64,000 nucleotides of DNA from Bordetella parapertussis (GCA_945866125.1 CAMBFZ010000001.1:186001-250000); one strand, 5' to 3'. Shown: positions 44,497-54,151, numbered from the stretch's first letter. The notes: a model not told the origin generated them from the sequence alone. Numbers and translations are program-made.

Positions 44497-45378
44497 CAGC
44501 AGCCAGAGCGGCAGCGTGGCGATCGACAGCAGCGTGCCGGCCGAAATCAGAAAGGCGACGAGTGTGCCGTTGCCACCCATGCGGGTGGCGAGCACATAGG
44601 CGCTTGACGCGGTGGGCAGTGCGCAAAACATCACGGCGATTTGCAGTTGCAGCGGCGGCAGCGCCATCCATCTTCCCAGCCCGAGTGCAATGGCCGGCAA
44701 CGCGATTAATTTGACGAATACAAAATAGGCACTGATGCCGCGCGCTTCGGCGAGCCCAGTGAGTTTGAGTCCGGCGCCGACCATGAGTAAGCCTAGCGCA
44801 ATCGAGGCGCTACCCATGCGAGCGAGTGTGACGGCGACGACTTCGGGCAAACTGCCACCGGCGAGATTAAATAGTGTGCCGCTGGCGGTGGCAATCAGCA
44901 GCGGATTTTTTGCTAACTCTTTGAGTAGCGTGCCCTGATTGCGGTGGGCCAGCGCATGGACGGCAGCCATATTACAAACCGGGACCGCAAAGCCAATGAT
45001 GAGCGCCATGAGCGAGGTACCGGCTTCGCCGGCGAGCCGGAAGGCCACCGCCAAGGCAATGTAGGAATTAAAGCGGAAGGCAGTTTGTACGCCGGATTCG
45101 AAGATCATCGGCCCGGGACGGAATAGTGGTTTGGCGAGCCAGCCCAGTGCGATCCCGCAGCTGACCGCGAGCAAAGCGACCTGCAAGAGCTTGCCGGTAG
45201 CATGAAAATCGAGCGGCGTGCGGGCGGTGGAGACAAACAGCAGCGCTGGAAACAGGATGAAATAGACTAGTTTTTCTAGGCTGGTCCAGAATGATTGACC
45301 CCAATCAGTGGTGCGCATGAGGACAAAGCCGATCAGGATCAGCGTGAAGTCGGGAACTAGGATGGTGATGATGTTCAT
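44485..45378 (-). CDS. AEC-family transporter
   Basis: A 297-residue membrane protein with about ten helices in two five-helix halves, matching the auxin efflux carrier superfamily (PF03547 type): opening VPDFTLILIGFVL, mid-chain SYIALAVAFRLAGE and late CALPTASSAYVLATRMGG. Bacterial members move malate, malonate or other carboxylates; the substrate is undetermined. The neighbouring divergent TRAP operon also handles carboxylates, which may be relevant. Confidence 0.88.
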   Translation of the reverse strand: MNIITILVPDFTLILIGFVLMRTTDWGQSFWTSLEKLVYFILFPALLFVSTARTPLDFHATGKLLQVALLAVSCGIALGWLAKPLFRPGPMIFESGVQTAFRFNSYIALAVAFRLAGEAGTSLMALIIGFAVPVCNMAAVHALAHRNQGTLLKELAKNPLLIATASGTLFNLAGGSLPEVVAVTLARMGSASIALGLLMVGAGLKLTGLAEARGISAYFVFVKLIALPAIALGLGRWMALPPLQLQIAVMFCALPTASSAYVLATRMGGNGTLVAFLISAGTLLSIATLPLWLLLVG

Positions 45379-45590
45379 GAAGCGCGATCTTACCGAATGC
45401 GGGCCGCTTGGGGGCTATCGAGGAAAATATTTCAGCTGGTAAGCGAACCCTATGCGGCGCTAGTGCAGTGCAAGCCACTAGCGATTTGCGGGGTGTATTC
45501 CCCAAGGTTGTCATCCTGCCGCCAAGCAGACACAATACCGCCCGAGACCATAAAAATATTCATTTACCGTTCCTCTGCCGGAGACTTCGC

Positions 45591-46592
45591 ATGAAACGCC
45601 GCTATGTGTTTGCCGCTGTTGCCCTCACCAGTCTGATGTTATTGGCGCCCCTGAGCGCCTGGGCCGATGCACCCATCGTGATTAAATTTAGTCATGTCGT
45701 TGCCAAAGATACGCCCAAGGGCAAGGCTGCCGAGCGTTTCAAGGAGCTGGCCGAGACAGCCACCAAAGGTCGCGTCAAGATTGAGCTCTATCCCAATAGC
45801 ACCCTCTATAAAGATAAAGAAGAGCTCGAAGCGCTGCAATTAGGTGCTGTGCAGATGCTCGCGCCTTCGCTGGCGAAGTTTGGACCCTTGGGTATCAAAG
45901 AGTTTGAGCTGTTTGATTTGCCGTATATTTTCCCGGATAAGGCAGCGCTGGACCGGGTCACCGATGGTCCGATTGGTCGCGATTTGCTTAAAAAACTCGA
46001 GCCCAAAGGTCTGCTCGGACTGGCTTTTTGGGACAACGGTTTCAAAATGATGTCGTCCAACCGACCGATGCATACGCCCGCTGACATGAAGGGTTTGAAG
46101 CTGCGTATCCAGGCCTCTAAGGTGCTGGATGCACAGATGCGGGCGCTCGGGGCTAATCCGCAGGTGATGGCATTCTCGGAGGTGTATCAGGCTCTACAAA
46201 CGGGTGTTGTCGACGGCGCAGAAAATCCACCGTCGAATCTGTATACGCAAAAAATGCATGAGGTCCAAAAGCATCTGACGGCGACGAATCATGGTTATAT
46301 TGGTTATGCCGTCATCGTTAATAAAAAATTCTGGGACAAGCTGCCCGCTGATCTCCGTGCGCAACTTGAGACAGCGATGAAAGAAGCCACCAAATATGCG
46401 GACACGATCGCGCAGCAGGAAAATGATCAAGCACTTGAGGCGGTGAAAAAATCCGGCAAGACTCTAGTTTATACCCCGACCGAAAAAGAAAAATCCGAAT
46501 GGCGCGCCGCGCTGCTGCCGGTCCATAAAACAATGGAAGAGCGCATCGGTAAAGAGCTCATCAACGCAGTGAACAAAGAAACCGCCAAATGA
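45591..46592 (+). CDS. dctP: TRAP transporter substrate-binding protein DctP
   Basis: Periplasmic solute receptor for a tripartite carboxylate importer. A signal peptide ends at SAWADAPIV. DctP marks are KFSHVVAKDTPKGKAAERFK, ELFDLPYIFPD, the carboxylate-binding arginine in KGLKLRIQASKVL and EVYQALQTGVVDGAENPPSN. The frame is open far upstream, but ATG 45591 has CGGAGAC just before it and the proper leader. The final codons overlap dctQ by 4 nt. Confidence 0.94.
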   Translation: MKRRYVFAAVALTSLMLLAPLSAWADAPIVIKFSHVVAKDTPKGKAAERFKELAETATKGRVKIELYPNSTLYKDKEELEALQLGAVQMLAPSLAKFGPLGIKEFELFDLPYIFPDKAALDRVTDGPIGRDLLKKLEPKGLLGLAFWDNGFKMMSSNRPMHTPADMKGLKLRIQASKVLDAQMRALGANPQVMAFSEVYQALQTGVVDGAENPPSNLYTQKMHEVQKHLTATNHGYIGYAVIVNKKFWDKLPADLRAQLETAMKEATKYADTIAQQENDQALEAVKKSGKTLVYTPTEKEKSEWRAALLPVHKTMEERIGKELINAVNKETAK

Positions 46593-47149
46593 AGCTGCTC
46601 GACCATCTGGAAGAATGGCTGATCGCCTTGCTGATGGGGACGGCGACGCTGGTGATATTTGTCGCTGTGCTGCATCGCTACGCGTCCGGATTTGCGATTC
46701 CTGTGCTGCAGGATTGGCTGCTACGCATGAACACAAGCTGGGCCCAGGAGCTGACGATTTATTTATTTGTCTGGATGGCCAAATTCGGTGCCGCCTATGG
46801 GGTGCGTACCGGCATTCATGTTGGTGTTGATGTGCTGATCATGCGGCTCTCGACCCCGTGGCGACATAAATTTATTTTGTTTGGTTTGCTGGCAGGGGCA
46901 AGCTTCACCGGCATCATCGGTGCATTGGGCGCGGATTTTGTCTATGAGCTCAGCGGCACATCAAGTACCTCGGAGGTGTTGGAGCTACCGATCTGGATTG
47001 TCTATCTTGCGATCCCACTCGGGTCGTCGTTGATGTGCTTTCGCTTTTTGCAAGTGGCCTGGCAGTTTGTGCGAACTGGCGAAGTGCCGGTGCATGATCA
47101 TGCCCATGTCGATGGGCTGACCGAAGACGCAGTGGAGGGTCGGCAATGA
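46589..47149 (+). CDS. dctQ: TRAP transporter small permease DctQ
   Basis: Small membrane subunit with four hydrophobic segments in 186 residues. SWAQELTIYLFVWMAKFGAAYG followed by GIHVGVD is the DctQ signature (near residue 50). It bridges DctP recognition and the large DctM channel. ATGA overlaps on both sides couple it to dctP and dctM. Confidence 0.93.
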   Translation: MKLLDHLEEWLIALLMGTATLVIFVAVLHRYASGFAIPVLQDWLLRMNTSWAQELTIYLFVWMAKFGAAYGVRTGIHVGVDVLIMRLSTPWRHKFILFGLLAGASFTGIIGALGADFVYELSGTSSTSEVLELPIWIVYLAIPLGSSLMCFRFLQVAWQFVRTGEVPVHDHAHVDGLTEDAVEGRQ

Positions 47150-48429
47150 GCGCACTGGTGATTTTTGTATTGCTGCTGGTGCTGATGCTGACCGGGATGC
47201 CGATCTCGATCGCGTTGGGCCTCACGGTGCTGACGTTTTTGTTCACGATGACGGACGTGCCGGTGCAGGCAGTGGCACTGAAGCTTTTTACTGGCATTGA
47301 AAAATTCGAGATCATGGCGATCCCGTTTTTTATTTTGGCGGGTAATTTTCTTACGCATGGTGGCGTCGCGCGCCGCATGATTTTGTTTGCGACCTCGATG
47401 GTTGGACACTGGCACGGTGGGTTGGCCTTGGCCGGTGTGCTGGCTTGTGCGCTGTTTGCTGCAGTGTCGGGTTCGTCACCTGCTACGGTGGTGGCAATTG
47501 GTTCGATCCTGTTGCCGGCGATGGTCAAGCAAGGTTATCCAAAATCATTCGGTGCTGGCGTGGTGACGACGTCGGGTGCGCTCGGCATTTTGATTCCACC
47601 ATCAATCGTCATGGTGATGTACTCGGTCTCGACCAATACGTCGGTGGGTAAACTGTTTATGGCGGGCGTGATACCGGGCTTGATGCTGGCGGTGCTGCTG
47701 GGACTGACGACTTGGGTGCTTGCCCGCAAAAAAAATTATCCGCGCATGGACAAGGCAAGCTGGACCGAGCGCTTTGTGGCGTTTCGGCGCAGTGCCTGGG
47801 GCTTGCTGCTGATTGTGATTGTGATGGGCGGTATTTACAGTGGAGTGTTTACACCGACCGAAGCTGCTGCGATGGCGGCCGTGTATGCGTTTGTCATTGC
47901 GGTGTTTGTTTATAAAGACATGGGGCTGCGGCAGGTGCCCAAGGTGCTGCGTGATTCGGCGGCGATGTCGGCTATGCTGCTCTATATCATTACCAACGCG
48001 GTACTGTTTTCGTTTCTGATGACCAGCGAAGGTATACCGCAGGCGATGGCGGGCTGGATCATGGATAAGGGCTTTGGGGTGATCAGTTTTCTGCTGGTGG
48101 TGAATCTCTTGCTGCTGTTGGCCGGTAATGTGATGGAGCCTTCATCGATTGTGCTGATCATGGCGCCTATTTTGTTTCCGGTTGCCGTTGCGCTGGGCAT
48201 TGATCCTGTTCATTTTGGCATCATCATGGTGGTCAATATGGAAGTGGGTATGTGCCATCCACCGGTGGGGCTCAATTTGTATGTGGCCTCGAGCATTACC
48301 AAGATGGGTATTAGTGAGCTCACGGTGGCGGTGTTGCCTTGGTTGTTGACGATGCTGGGATTTTTGCTGATTGTTACTTATGTGCCGCAAATTTCATTGT
48401 GGCTGCCGCGCCTGATTTATGGATCTTGA
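47146..48429 (+). CDS. dctM: TRAP transporter large permease DctM
   Basis: Sodium-coupled transport subunit of 427 residues with about twelve helices. Characteristic pieces are IPFFILAGNFLTHGGVARR, ALFAAVSGSSPATVVAIGSI and the ILIPPSIVMVMYSV re-entrant motif, plus NMEVGMCHPPVGLNLYV near the C-terminus. The set dctPQM is complete; C4-dicarboxylates are the best-known cargo but related TRAP systems carry many other carboxylates. Confidence 0.95.
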   Translation: MSALVIFVLLLVLMLTGMPISIALGLTVLTFLFTMTDVPVQAVALKLFTGIEKFEIMAIPFFILAGNFLTHGGVARRMILFATSMVGHWHGGLALAGVLACALFAAVSGSSPATVVAIGSILLPAMVKQGYPKSFGAGVVTTSGALGILIPPSIVMVMYSVSTNTSVGKLFMAGVIPGLMLAVLLGLTTWVLARKKNYPRMDKASWTERFVAFRRSAWGLLLIVIVMGGIYSGVFTPTEAAAMAAVYAFVIAVFVYKDMGLRQVPKVLRDSAAMSAMLLYIITNAVLFSFLMTSEGIPQAMAGWIMDKGFGVISFLLVVNLLLLLAGNVMEPSSIVLIMAPILFPVAVALGIDPVHFGIIMVVNMEVGMCHPPVGLNLYVASSITKMGISELTVAVLPWLLTMLGFLLIVTYVPQISLWLPRLIYGS

Positions 48430-48441
48430 CGGAGTGTGACG

Positions 48442-48933
48442 ATGACGACAGCCTTGATCGGTGAAACGTTTACCGCGATTGTGGAAGCGCCTTTTGGCGC
48501 GATCGGTATTCGTACCGAAGCAGGTCAATTGCATGAACTGACTTATTTGCCGCCGCAGTATCAAGCCAAAGCGCCGCGTGACGCATTAAACAAAGACATC
48601 GTTCGGCAAGTTAGCGCCTATCTGGCCAATCCAGATTATCCGTTTACGGTGCCCTTGCCCGAAGTCGGCACGGTGCATCAGCGTAAGGTATGGGCGGTGA
48701 TTCAGAGTATTCCCCGGGGGGAGGTGCTGACCTACGCGCAGGTCGCGCGCGAGATTGGCTCAGCGCCGCGTGCGGTTGGGCAGGCGTGTGGCGCGAATTG
48801 GTATCCGGTACTGATACCCTGCCATCGTGTGGTGGCCGCCGGCGGAATTGGCGGCTTTGCCCGCCATGACGGCGGCTTTCATTTAGGGGTCAAGCGCTGG
48901 CTGCTGGCACATGAAGGGGTGTCGGGGTTTTGA
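48442..48933 (+). CDS. ogt: Methylated-DNA-protein-cysteine methyltransferase (Ogt/MGMT family)
   Basis: Single-turnover repair protein that removes O6-alkyl groups from guanine. The active-site motif is IPCHRVVAAGG with the acceptor Cys; it is preceded by RGEVLTYAQVAREIGSAPRAVGQACGANWYPVLIP, positions about 90-125, whose arginine flips out the base. ATG 48442 has GGAG 7 nt upstream, preferable to GTG 48436. It lies 12 nt after dctM and overlaps xerD by one base, so it may ride on the TRAP transcript. Confidence 0.94.
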   Translation: MTTALIGETFTAIVEAPFGAIGIRTEAGQLHELTYLPPQYQAKAPRDALNKDIVRQVSAYLANPDYPFTVPLPEVGTVHQRKVWAVIQSIPRGEVLTYAQVAREIGSAPRAVGQACGANWYPVLIPCHRVVAAGGIGGFARHDGGFHLGVKRWLLAHEGVSGF

Positions 48934-49850
48934 TGCAGGCAGCAGCGCACAAACCTGAGCGGGTTGGACAAGCGATTGTCGATGAATTTTGCGACATGCT
49001 GTGGCTGGAAGATGGCTTGTCCAAAAATACGCTCGAGGCCTACAAGCGTGATTTACTGCTCTTTGCCGATTGGCTGCACACAGCGCAATCTAAATCTTTG
49101 TACGAAACGACTGGCACCGATCTCAATGCCTATTTTGCGTTTCGTCATGCAAGTAGCAAAGCCAGTTCATCGAACCGGCGGCTGGCGGTGTTGAAGCGAT
49201 TTTTTCAATATGGTCTGCGCAGTCAGCGCATTAGTGTGGATCCTTGTGTGCGGCTCAAATCGGCCAAGCAGCCGCCGCGCTTTCCCAAAACTTTGTCCGA
49301 ACAACATGTGGAGGCGTTGCTGGCCGCGCCGGAGGTGGGCACGCCGCTGGGTTTGCGTGACCGTACGATGCTGGAGCTGATGTATGCCAGTGGCTTGCGG
49401 GTCTCTGAATTGGTCTTGCTCAAGTCGGTGGAGGTGGGCATGAACGACGGCGTGCTGCGGGTGACCGGCAAAGGTAACAAGACAAGGCTGGTGCCATTTG
49501 GCGAAGAGGCGCGCAGCTGGATAGAGCGTTATCTGACCGAAGCGCGGGCAACAATTTTGAACGGCAAATCCGATGATGCATTGTTTGTGACTGCGCTCGG
49601 CGGGCCGATGACGCGGCAGATGTTTTGGACACTGATTAAAAAATACGCAATACGCGCTGACATTCATGCGCCTTTGTCGCCGCATACGCTACGTCATGCG
49701 TTTGCGACGCACTTGCTTAATCATGGCGCTGACTTGCGCGTGGTACAACTGCTGTTGGGACATGCGGATATTTCGACGACACAGATTTATACGCATGTGG
49801 CTCGGGAGAGGTTGAAGCAAATCCATACGCAGCATCATCCTCGGGGGTAA
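48933..49850 (+). CDS. xerD: Tyrosine recombinase XerD
   Basis: Chromosome-dimer resolution recombinase acting at dif with XerC and FtsK. The N-terminal SAM-like domain contains LEDGLSKNTLEAYKRDL. Catalytic residues are Arg in YASGLRVSELVLL, Lys in VTGKGNKTRLVPFG, HxxR in HTLRHAFATHLL, the late His in LGHADISTTQ and the nucleophile Tyr in IYTHV. ATG 48933 shares a base with the ogt stop. Absence of adjacent att-like repeats argues for the housekeeping XerD, not a phage integrase. Confidence 0.95.
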   Translation: MQAAAHKPERVGQAIVDEFCDMLWLEDGLSKNTLEAYKRDLLLFADWLHTAQSKSLYETTGTDLNAYFAFRHASSKASSSNRRLAVLKRFFQYGLRSQRISVDPCVRLKSAKQPPRFPKTLSEQHVEALLAAPEVGTPLGLRDRTMLELMYASGLRVSELVLLKSVEVGMNDGVLRVTGKGNKTRLVPFGEEARSWIERYLTEARATILNGKSDDALFVTALGGPMTRQMFWTLIKKYAIRADIHAPLSPHTLRHAFATHLLNHGADLRVVQLLLGHADISTTQIYTHVARERLKQIHTQHHPRG

Positions 49851-49929
49851 AGAAGCTTTTTTCTATTGCCAGAATGCGCTGTTGCATAATAACGCCGCCA
49901 ATCAAACACACGCTGTCCACGGGGGAGAA

Positions 49930-50532
49930 ATGAATTTAGTTTTAGTTGTCATCGCCGCCTATTTGCTTGGGTCGGTGTCGTTCGCGGTCATCATCAGCAA
50001 AGTATTCAGGCTGGCTGATCCCCGAACTTACGGCTCTAAAAATCCTGGCGCGACGAACGTTCTGCGCAGCGGCAATAAGATCGCGGCTGTCCTTACGCTT
50101 GCCGGTGACTGTGCCAAAGGTTGGCTCGCTGTGTGGCTGGCGCTGCAGTTTGATGAGCAGCTCGCTCTAGGCGATGGCGGTGTGGCACTGGTTGCGCTGG
50201 CGGTTTTTCTGGGTCACTTGTGGCCGGTATTTTTCCGCTTTGTGGGCGGCAAAGGCGTGGCCACAGCGCTTGGTGTGCTCTTGGGACTCAATATTTGGTT
50301 GGGGCTTGCGACCTTAGTGACCTGGGCCGTGGTTGCGTACGCGTTTCGCTATTCGTCTCTGGCAGCGCTGGTGTCGGCGGTGTTCGCGCCGTTTTATTAC
50401 GGGCTGCTGTTCGGTACGGATATCAAGTTGCTAGCCGTACTGGTGATGAGCCTGCTGCTGATCTGGCGTCACCGTATCAACATCGGTAAGCTGCTGAGTG
50501 GTAAAGAAAGCCAGCTTGGCGGAAAAAAATAA
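49930..50532 (+). CDS. plsY: Glycerol-3-phosphate acyltransferase PlsY
   Basis: Inner-membrane enzyme that acylates glycerol 3-phosphate from acyl phosphate, the first step of phospholipid synthesis. Motifs are GSKNPGATNVLR, HLWPVFFRFVGGKGVATALG and, late, WRHRINIGKLLSGKE. Five to seven hydrophobic segments in 200 residues. The frame opens at 49882, but ATG 49930 has GGGGGAG directly upstream and the normal start of the first helix. PlsC for the next step is also in this window. Confidence 0.96.
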   Translation: MNLVLVVIAAYLLGSVSFAVIISKVFRLADPRTYGSKNPGATNVLRSGNKIAAVLTLAGDCAKGWLAVWLALQFDEQLALGDGGVALVALAVFLGHLWPVFFRFVGGKGVATALGVLLGLNIWLGLATLVTWAVVAYAFRYSSLAALVSAVFAPFYYGLLFGTDIKLLAVLVMSLLLIWRHRINIGKLLSGKESQLGGKK

Positions 50533-50537
50533 AGCCG

Positions 50538-51575
50538 CTAACTTGTTTGCATTGCCTCGATCTGATCCAGCGGCCAGCGCGGTCGCACGTTGAATCGATA
50601 ATCACGACTGGCGGCATCAGGATGCCGCTGCAGCCGCATCGCACCAGCAAACGCAATCATGGCGCCGTTGTCAGTGCAAAATTCTAACTCTGGATAAAAC
50701 ACCGCAAACCGTTTTTTTGATGCCGCTGCGTTCAGCGCGCTGCGGAGTTGTGCATTGGCGCCAACACCGCCAGCAATGACTAGTCGCTTCATGCCGCTCT
50801 GCTTTAAAGCAGTCTGACATTTTGCTACCAGCACATCGACTAAGGCATCGACAAATCCGCGCGCGATGTTGGCCTTGTCTTGCAGACTTAACTCACCGGG
50901 ATGATTTTTTACCACCGTCAGCACGGCTGTCTTTAAACCTGAGAAGCTGAAATCCAGATTTTTTGCATGCAGCATCGGACGTGGCAGTTGATAGACAGTC
51001 GGGTCACCCGATTCAGCTAAACGCGAGATTGCCGGGCCCCCCGGGTAACCCAAGCCTAAAAGTTTGGCTGATTTATCAAAGGCTTCACCGGCGGCGTCGT
51101 CAAGCGTTTCGCCCAATAACGTGTATTGACCAACCCCATCGACTTGCATCAGTTGCGTATGACCGCCTGAGACCAGCAGCGCAATGAACGGAAAGGCCGG
51201 CGGTTGACTGGCCAGCAAGGGTGAGAGCAGATGGCCTTCGAGGTGATGCACGCCAAGCACGGGCTTGTCGAGCGCCAAACCTAAACCGCAGGCGACTGCC
51301 GCACCGACAAGCAATGCGCCGGCCAGACCCGGTCCTTGGGTGTACGCAATCGCATCAATGGCGGATAGCTCGAGCCCGCTTTCCGTGAGGACTTGTTCGA
51401 GCAGCGGGATGGCGCGGCGTATATGGTCGCGCGAGGCGAGCTCGGGAACGACGCCGCCATATTCCTCGTGCATCGCGACTTGCGAATACAGTGCGTGCGA
51501 GCGCAAGCCTTGCTCGGTGTCGTACAAGGCGATACCGGTTTCGTCGCAAGAGGATTCAACACCGAGTATGATCAT
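50538..51575 (-). CDS. tsaD: tRNA N6-adenosine threonylcarbamoyltransferase TsaD
   Basis: ASKHA-fold enzyme that transfers the threonylcarbamoyl group to A37 in t6A synthesis, acting with TsaB and TsaE. The opening ILGVESSCDETGIAL, the metal-binding HHLEGH and VSGGHTQL, and DDAAGEAFDKSAKLLGLGYPGG are hallmarks. The frame is open to 51626; ATG 51575 gives the conserved N-terminus. Convergent with plsY (5 nt gap), divergent from ybiB. Confidence 0.97.
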   Translation of the reverse strand: MIILGVESSCDETGIALYDTEQGLRSHALYSQVAMHEEYGGVVPELASRDHIRRAIPLLEQVLTESGLELSAIDAIAYTQGPGLAGALLVGAAVACGLGLALDKPVLGVHHLEGHLLSPLLASQPPAFPFIALLVSGGHTQLMQVDGVGQYTLLGETLDDAAGEAFDKSAKLLGLGYPGGPAISRLAESGDPTVYQLPRPMLHAKNLDFSFSGLKTAVLTVVKNHPGELSLQDKANIARGFVDALVDVLVAKCQTALKQSGMKRLVIAGGVGANAQLRSALNAAASKKRFAVFYPELEFCTDNGAMIAFAGAMRLQRHPDAASRDYRFNVRPRWPLDQIEAMQTS

Positions 51576-51671
51576 GGAGGGGTCTGTGCGGATAAATTTT
51601 CGGAAGAGCGGTATTGTAAGATACAAGCTCTGTTTGCAACGTACAAGCCTGCTTCGTAGTACCCTTGCCTC

Positions 51672-52637
51672 ATGAAATTTGGTTCAGATTCCTCAGCCCC
51701 TTTCCACGCTGCGCCGTTCATTCGCGAAATTGGTCGCGGAAAGAAAGGTGCTCGCGACCTATCGCGCGATGATGCGCGACAGATTTTTAGTGCGATGCTC
51801 GAGGGCCGCGTGTCTGATCTGGAGCTCGGTGGCTTGTTGATTGCGCTGCGTATCAAGGGCGAATCGGTGGATGAGATTGCCGGTTTTCTGGACGCGGCCG
51901 AAGCGTCGTTTGCGCCTCTTGTCGCGCCGGAAGGCTCGTATATGCCGGTGGTTATTCCCAGTTATAACGGCGCACGCCAGATGCCCAATCTGACGCCCCT
52001 ATTGGCGATGCTGCTGGCAAGAGAAGGTGTGCCGGTGCTGATGCATGGTGTCACGGTTGACCCCGGTCGGGTGACGAGCGCTGAGATTTTGCAGCAACTT
52101 GGGGTGGTGGCTTGTGGTGATGCGAGCCAGGTTGCAGGGGCGTTTGCGCAGCAGGCGCCAGCGTTCATCCCGATTGCTGTACTCGCACCGAAGCTTGATC
52201 GGCTATTGCAAATTCGCCGTGTGCTTGGTCTGCGTAATTCTACCCATACCTTGGTGAAAATCATGCAGCCGTTTGCGCAGGCAGCGCTGCGGCTGGTGTC
52301 GTACACCCATCCTGAATATCTGACCATGTTGAGTGATTACTTGACGCGTGCCGCGCCGGCAGCACGTGGCGATGTGTTTTTAATGCGCGGTACTGAGGGG
52401 GAGACGGTCGCCCATGCCCGGCGCGCGCAGGCGGTGGAATGGTTTCACCAAGGCGTTCGCACGACGTTGATTGAGCGTCAGGAGCCAGTCGATACGATGC
52501 CACCTTTGCCGGCCGCAAGTGACGCGGCTACCACTGCTGCGTGGATACGCGATGCGCTTGCGGGTAAGCAGCCGGTGCCGGCGCCGATTGCAGAGCAGGT
52601 CGCACAAATTGTAAACGTTGTGCGTCAAGCCTCATGA
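51672..52637 (+). CDS. ybiB: YbiB-type protein of the TrpD2 family
   Basis: A 321-residue relative of anthranilate phosphoribosyltransferase. In E. coli the homologue YbiB binds nucleic acid rather than performing the TrpD reaction. Visible are the N-terminal helical domain (DDARQIFSAMLEGRVSDLELGGLLIALRIKGE, about 33-64) and a fold with SYNGARQMPNLTPLLA in place of the TrpD KHGNR glycine-rich site, and LGLRNSTHTLVKIMQP. Loss of the phosphoribosyl-pyrophosphate residues supports the non-Trp assignment. It overlaps the next gene by 4 nt. Confidence 0.87.
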   Translation: MKFGSDSSAPFHAAPFIREIGRGKKGARDLSRDDARQIFSAMLEGRVSDLELGGLLIALRIKGESVDEIAGFLDAAEASFAPLVAPEGSYMPVVIPSYNGARQMPNLTPLLAMLLAREGVPVLMHGVTVDPGRVTSAEILQQLGVVACGDASQVAGAFAQQAPAFIPIAVLAPKLDRLLQIRRVLGLRNSTHTLVKIMQPFAQAALRLVSYTHPEYLTMLSDYLTRAAPAARGDVFLMRGTEGETVAHARRAQAVEWFHQGVRTTLIERQEPVDTMPPLPAASDAATTAAWIRDALAGKQPVPAPIAEQVAQIVNVVRQAS

Positions 52638-53830
52638 GCCCGCCATTCGATGTCGCCGTGATCGGCGCAGGGGCGGCCGGCATGATGTGCGCGGCGGTTG
52701 CCGGGCAGCGCGGTAAAAGCGTGGTGCTGATTGATCATGCGGAAAAGCTCGCCGAGAAAATCCGTATCTCTGGGGGCGGACGCTGTAATTTCACTAATCT
52801 GGACACCACGCCGCAGAATTTTTTGTCGCAGAATCCGCATTTTTGCAAGAGCGCCCTATCGCGCTATACGCCACAAGATTTTCTGGCGCTACTAAAGCGC
52901 TATGCGATTCCTTTTCATGAGAAACATAAAGGTCAGCTGTTTTGCGACCGGTCCGCGGAAGACATTATCACTATGTTGAAAGCGGAATGTGATCTGGGCA
53001 AAGTCAGTTGGCGCATGCCGGTCAGTGTCGAGAGCATCAATAAAGAGGGCGACCTTTATTTGATTGCAACGAGCGCTGGCCCGATTCGCGCGCAGCAAGT
53101 GGTGATCGCGACGGGTGGCTTGTCCATCCCCAAGATCGGTGCGACCGATTTTGCATTTCGGATCGCCAAGCAATTCGGGATCAAAATCATTGAGCCGCGT
53201 CCAGCGTTGGTGCCGTTGACTTTTGATGAGGCCAGCTGGCAGCGCTTTGTGCCCCTGGCCGGTATCGCGCTGGAAGTCGATATTGAGACGGGTGACAAAA
53301 AATCCCGCGGCTATTTTCGCGAAGACCTGCTGTTCACGCATCGCGGCCTGTCCGGTCCGGCGGTATTACAAATCTCGAGCTATTGGCAAAACCGCACTGG
53401 ACTCACATTGAATTTGCTGCCGCAACTCGATGTCGCGCAGGAGCTGGTGAGTCTAAAGAATCAGGTTAAAAAAAATCTCGGCAATGTCGTGGCCCAATGG
53501 CTGCCTGCGCGGCTCGCCGAGGGCTGGTTGCTGGCGAATGATTTTAGTCCCGATGCACGGCTGGCTGACTTGCCGGACAAGCAATTGCGCCGGCTTGGCG
53601 AGTCGCTCAACCGTTGGGAAATTAGCCCCAGCGGCTCGGAAGGTTTTCGCAAGGCCGAAGTGACGATCGGCGGGGTTGATACCCGCGCACTGTCTCAGCA
53701 AAGCATGATGGCCAATGCGGTGCCCGGCCTGTATTTCATTGGCGAGGCCGTGGATGTGACGGGCTGGCTTGGCGGCTATAACTTCCAGTGGGCGTGGGCG
53801 TCTGGTACCGCTGCTGGATTAGCGGTTTGA
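52634..53830 (+). CDS. Flavoprotein of the HI0933/YhiN family
   Basis: A 398-residue FAD-dependent oxidoreductase of unknown substrate. The Rossmann motif VIGAGAAGMMCAAVAGQRG opens the protein, SGGGRCNFTN follows at about residue 50, and the C-terminus has GLYFIGEAVDVTGWLGGYNFQWAWASG, all typical of the HI0933-like (YhiN, aminoacetone oxidase-like) family. ATGA overlap with ybiB indicates coupling. It precedes the rpsU promoter. Confidence 0.92.
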   Translation: MSPPFDVAVIGAGAAGMMCAAVAGQRGKSVVLIDHAEKLAEKIRISGGGRCNFTNLDTTPQNFLSQNPHFCKSALSRYTPQDFLALLKRYAIPFHEKHKGQLFCDRSAEDIITMLKAECDLGKVSWRMPVSVESINKEGDLYLIATSAGPIRAQQVVIATGGLSIPKIGATDFAFRIAKQFGIKIIEPRPALVPLTFDEASWQRFVPLAGIALEVDIETGDKKSRGYFREDLLFTHRGLSGPAVLQISSYWQNRTGLTLNLLPQLDVAQELVSLKNQVKKNLGNVVAQWLPARLAEGWLLANDFSPDARLADLPDKQLRRLGESLNRWEISPSGSEGFRKAEVTIGGVDTRALSQQSMMANAVPGLYFIGEAVDVTGWLGGYNFQWAWASGTAAGLAV

Positions 53831-53892
53831 TATTTTTTTGGGTAAAGCACGCTGTTTTACCTGCCTGTCTTCCTTTCGGACATCAGGGCTGC

Positions 53893-53898
53893 TATAAT
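53893..53898 (+). promoter_or_regulatory. Probable -10 element of rpsU
   Basis: A perfect TATAAT inside GCTATAATCC lies 41 nt before the rpsU ATG. The expected -35 position has no good TTGACA match, so it may depend on the extended context or an activator. Confidence 0.6.
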
Positions 53899-53938
53899 CC
53901 GCGGCTCAGCAAATAAACCCTTGGTTTCCAGTTCATAC

Positions 53939-54151
53939 ATGACCACTATTCGCCTAAAAGAAAACGAACCGTTCGAAGTCGCCATGCGTCGCTTCAAGCG
54001 CACCATTGAAAAAACCGGTCTCCTGACCGAATTGCGCGCGCGCGAGTTTTATGAAAAGCCAACCGCAGAGCGTAAGCGCAAGCTCGCCGCTGCCGTGAAG
54101 CGCCATTACAAGCGCATCCGCAGCCAGCAACTGCCTAAAAAGCTGTACTAA
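53939..54151 (+). CDS. rpsU: 30S ribosomal protein S21
   Basis: Small basic protein of 70 residues, needed for translation initiation. The sequence TTIRLKENEPFEVAMRRFKR and the very basic tail RHYKRIRSQQLPKKLY identify S21. ATG 53939 gives the normal N-terminus; upstream codons in frame are not conserved. It heads the macromolecular-synthesis block and is followed by two hairpins that would partly separate it from the genes behind. Confidence 0.97.
   Translation: MTTIRLKENEPFEVAMRRFKRTIEKTGLLTELRAREFYEKPTAERKRKLAAAVKRHYKRIRSQQLPKKLY

Noticed and set aside
48933..49850. Integrase of a mobile element
   Set aside because: No flanking att repeats, tRNA junction or phage genes; sequence and place fit housekeeping XerD.
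51576..51671. LexA box between tsaD and ybiB
   Set aside because: E. coli ybiB is reported as LexA-controlled, but the best match here (CTGT then TACA) lacks the required CTGT-N8-ACAG spacing.
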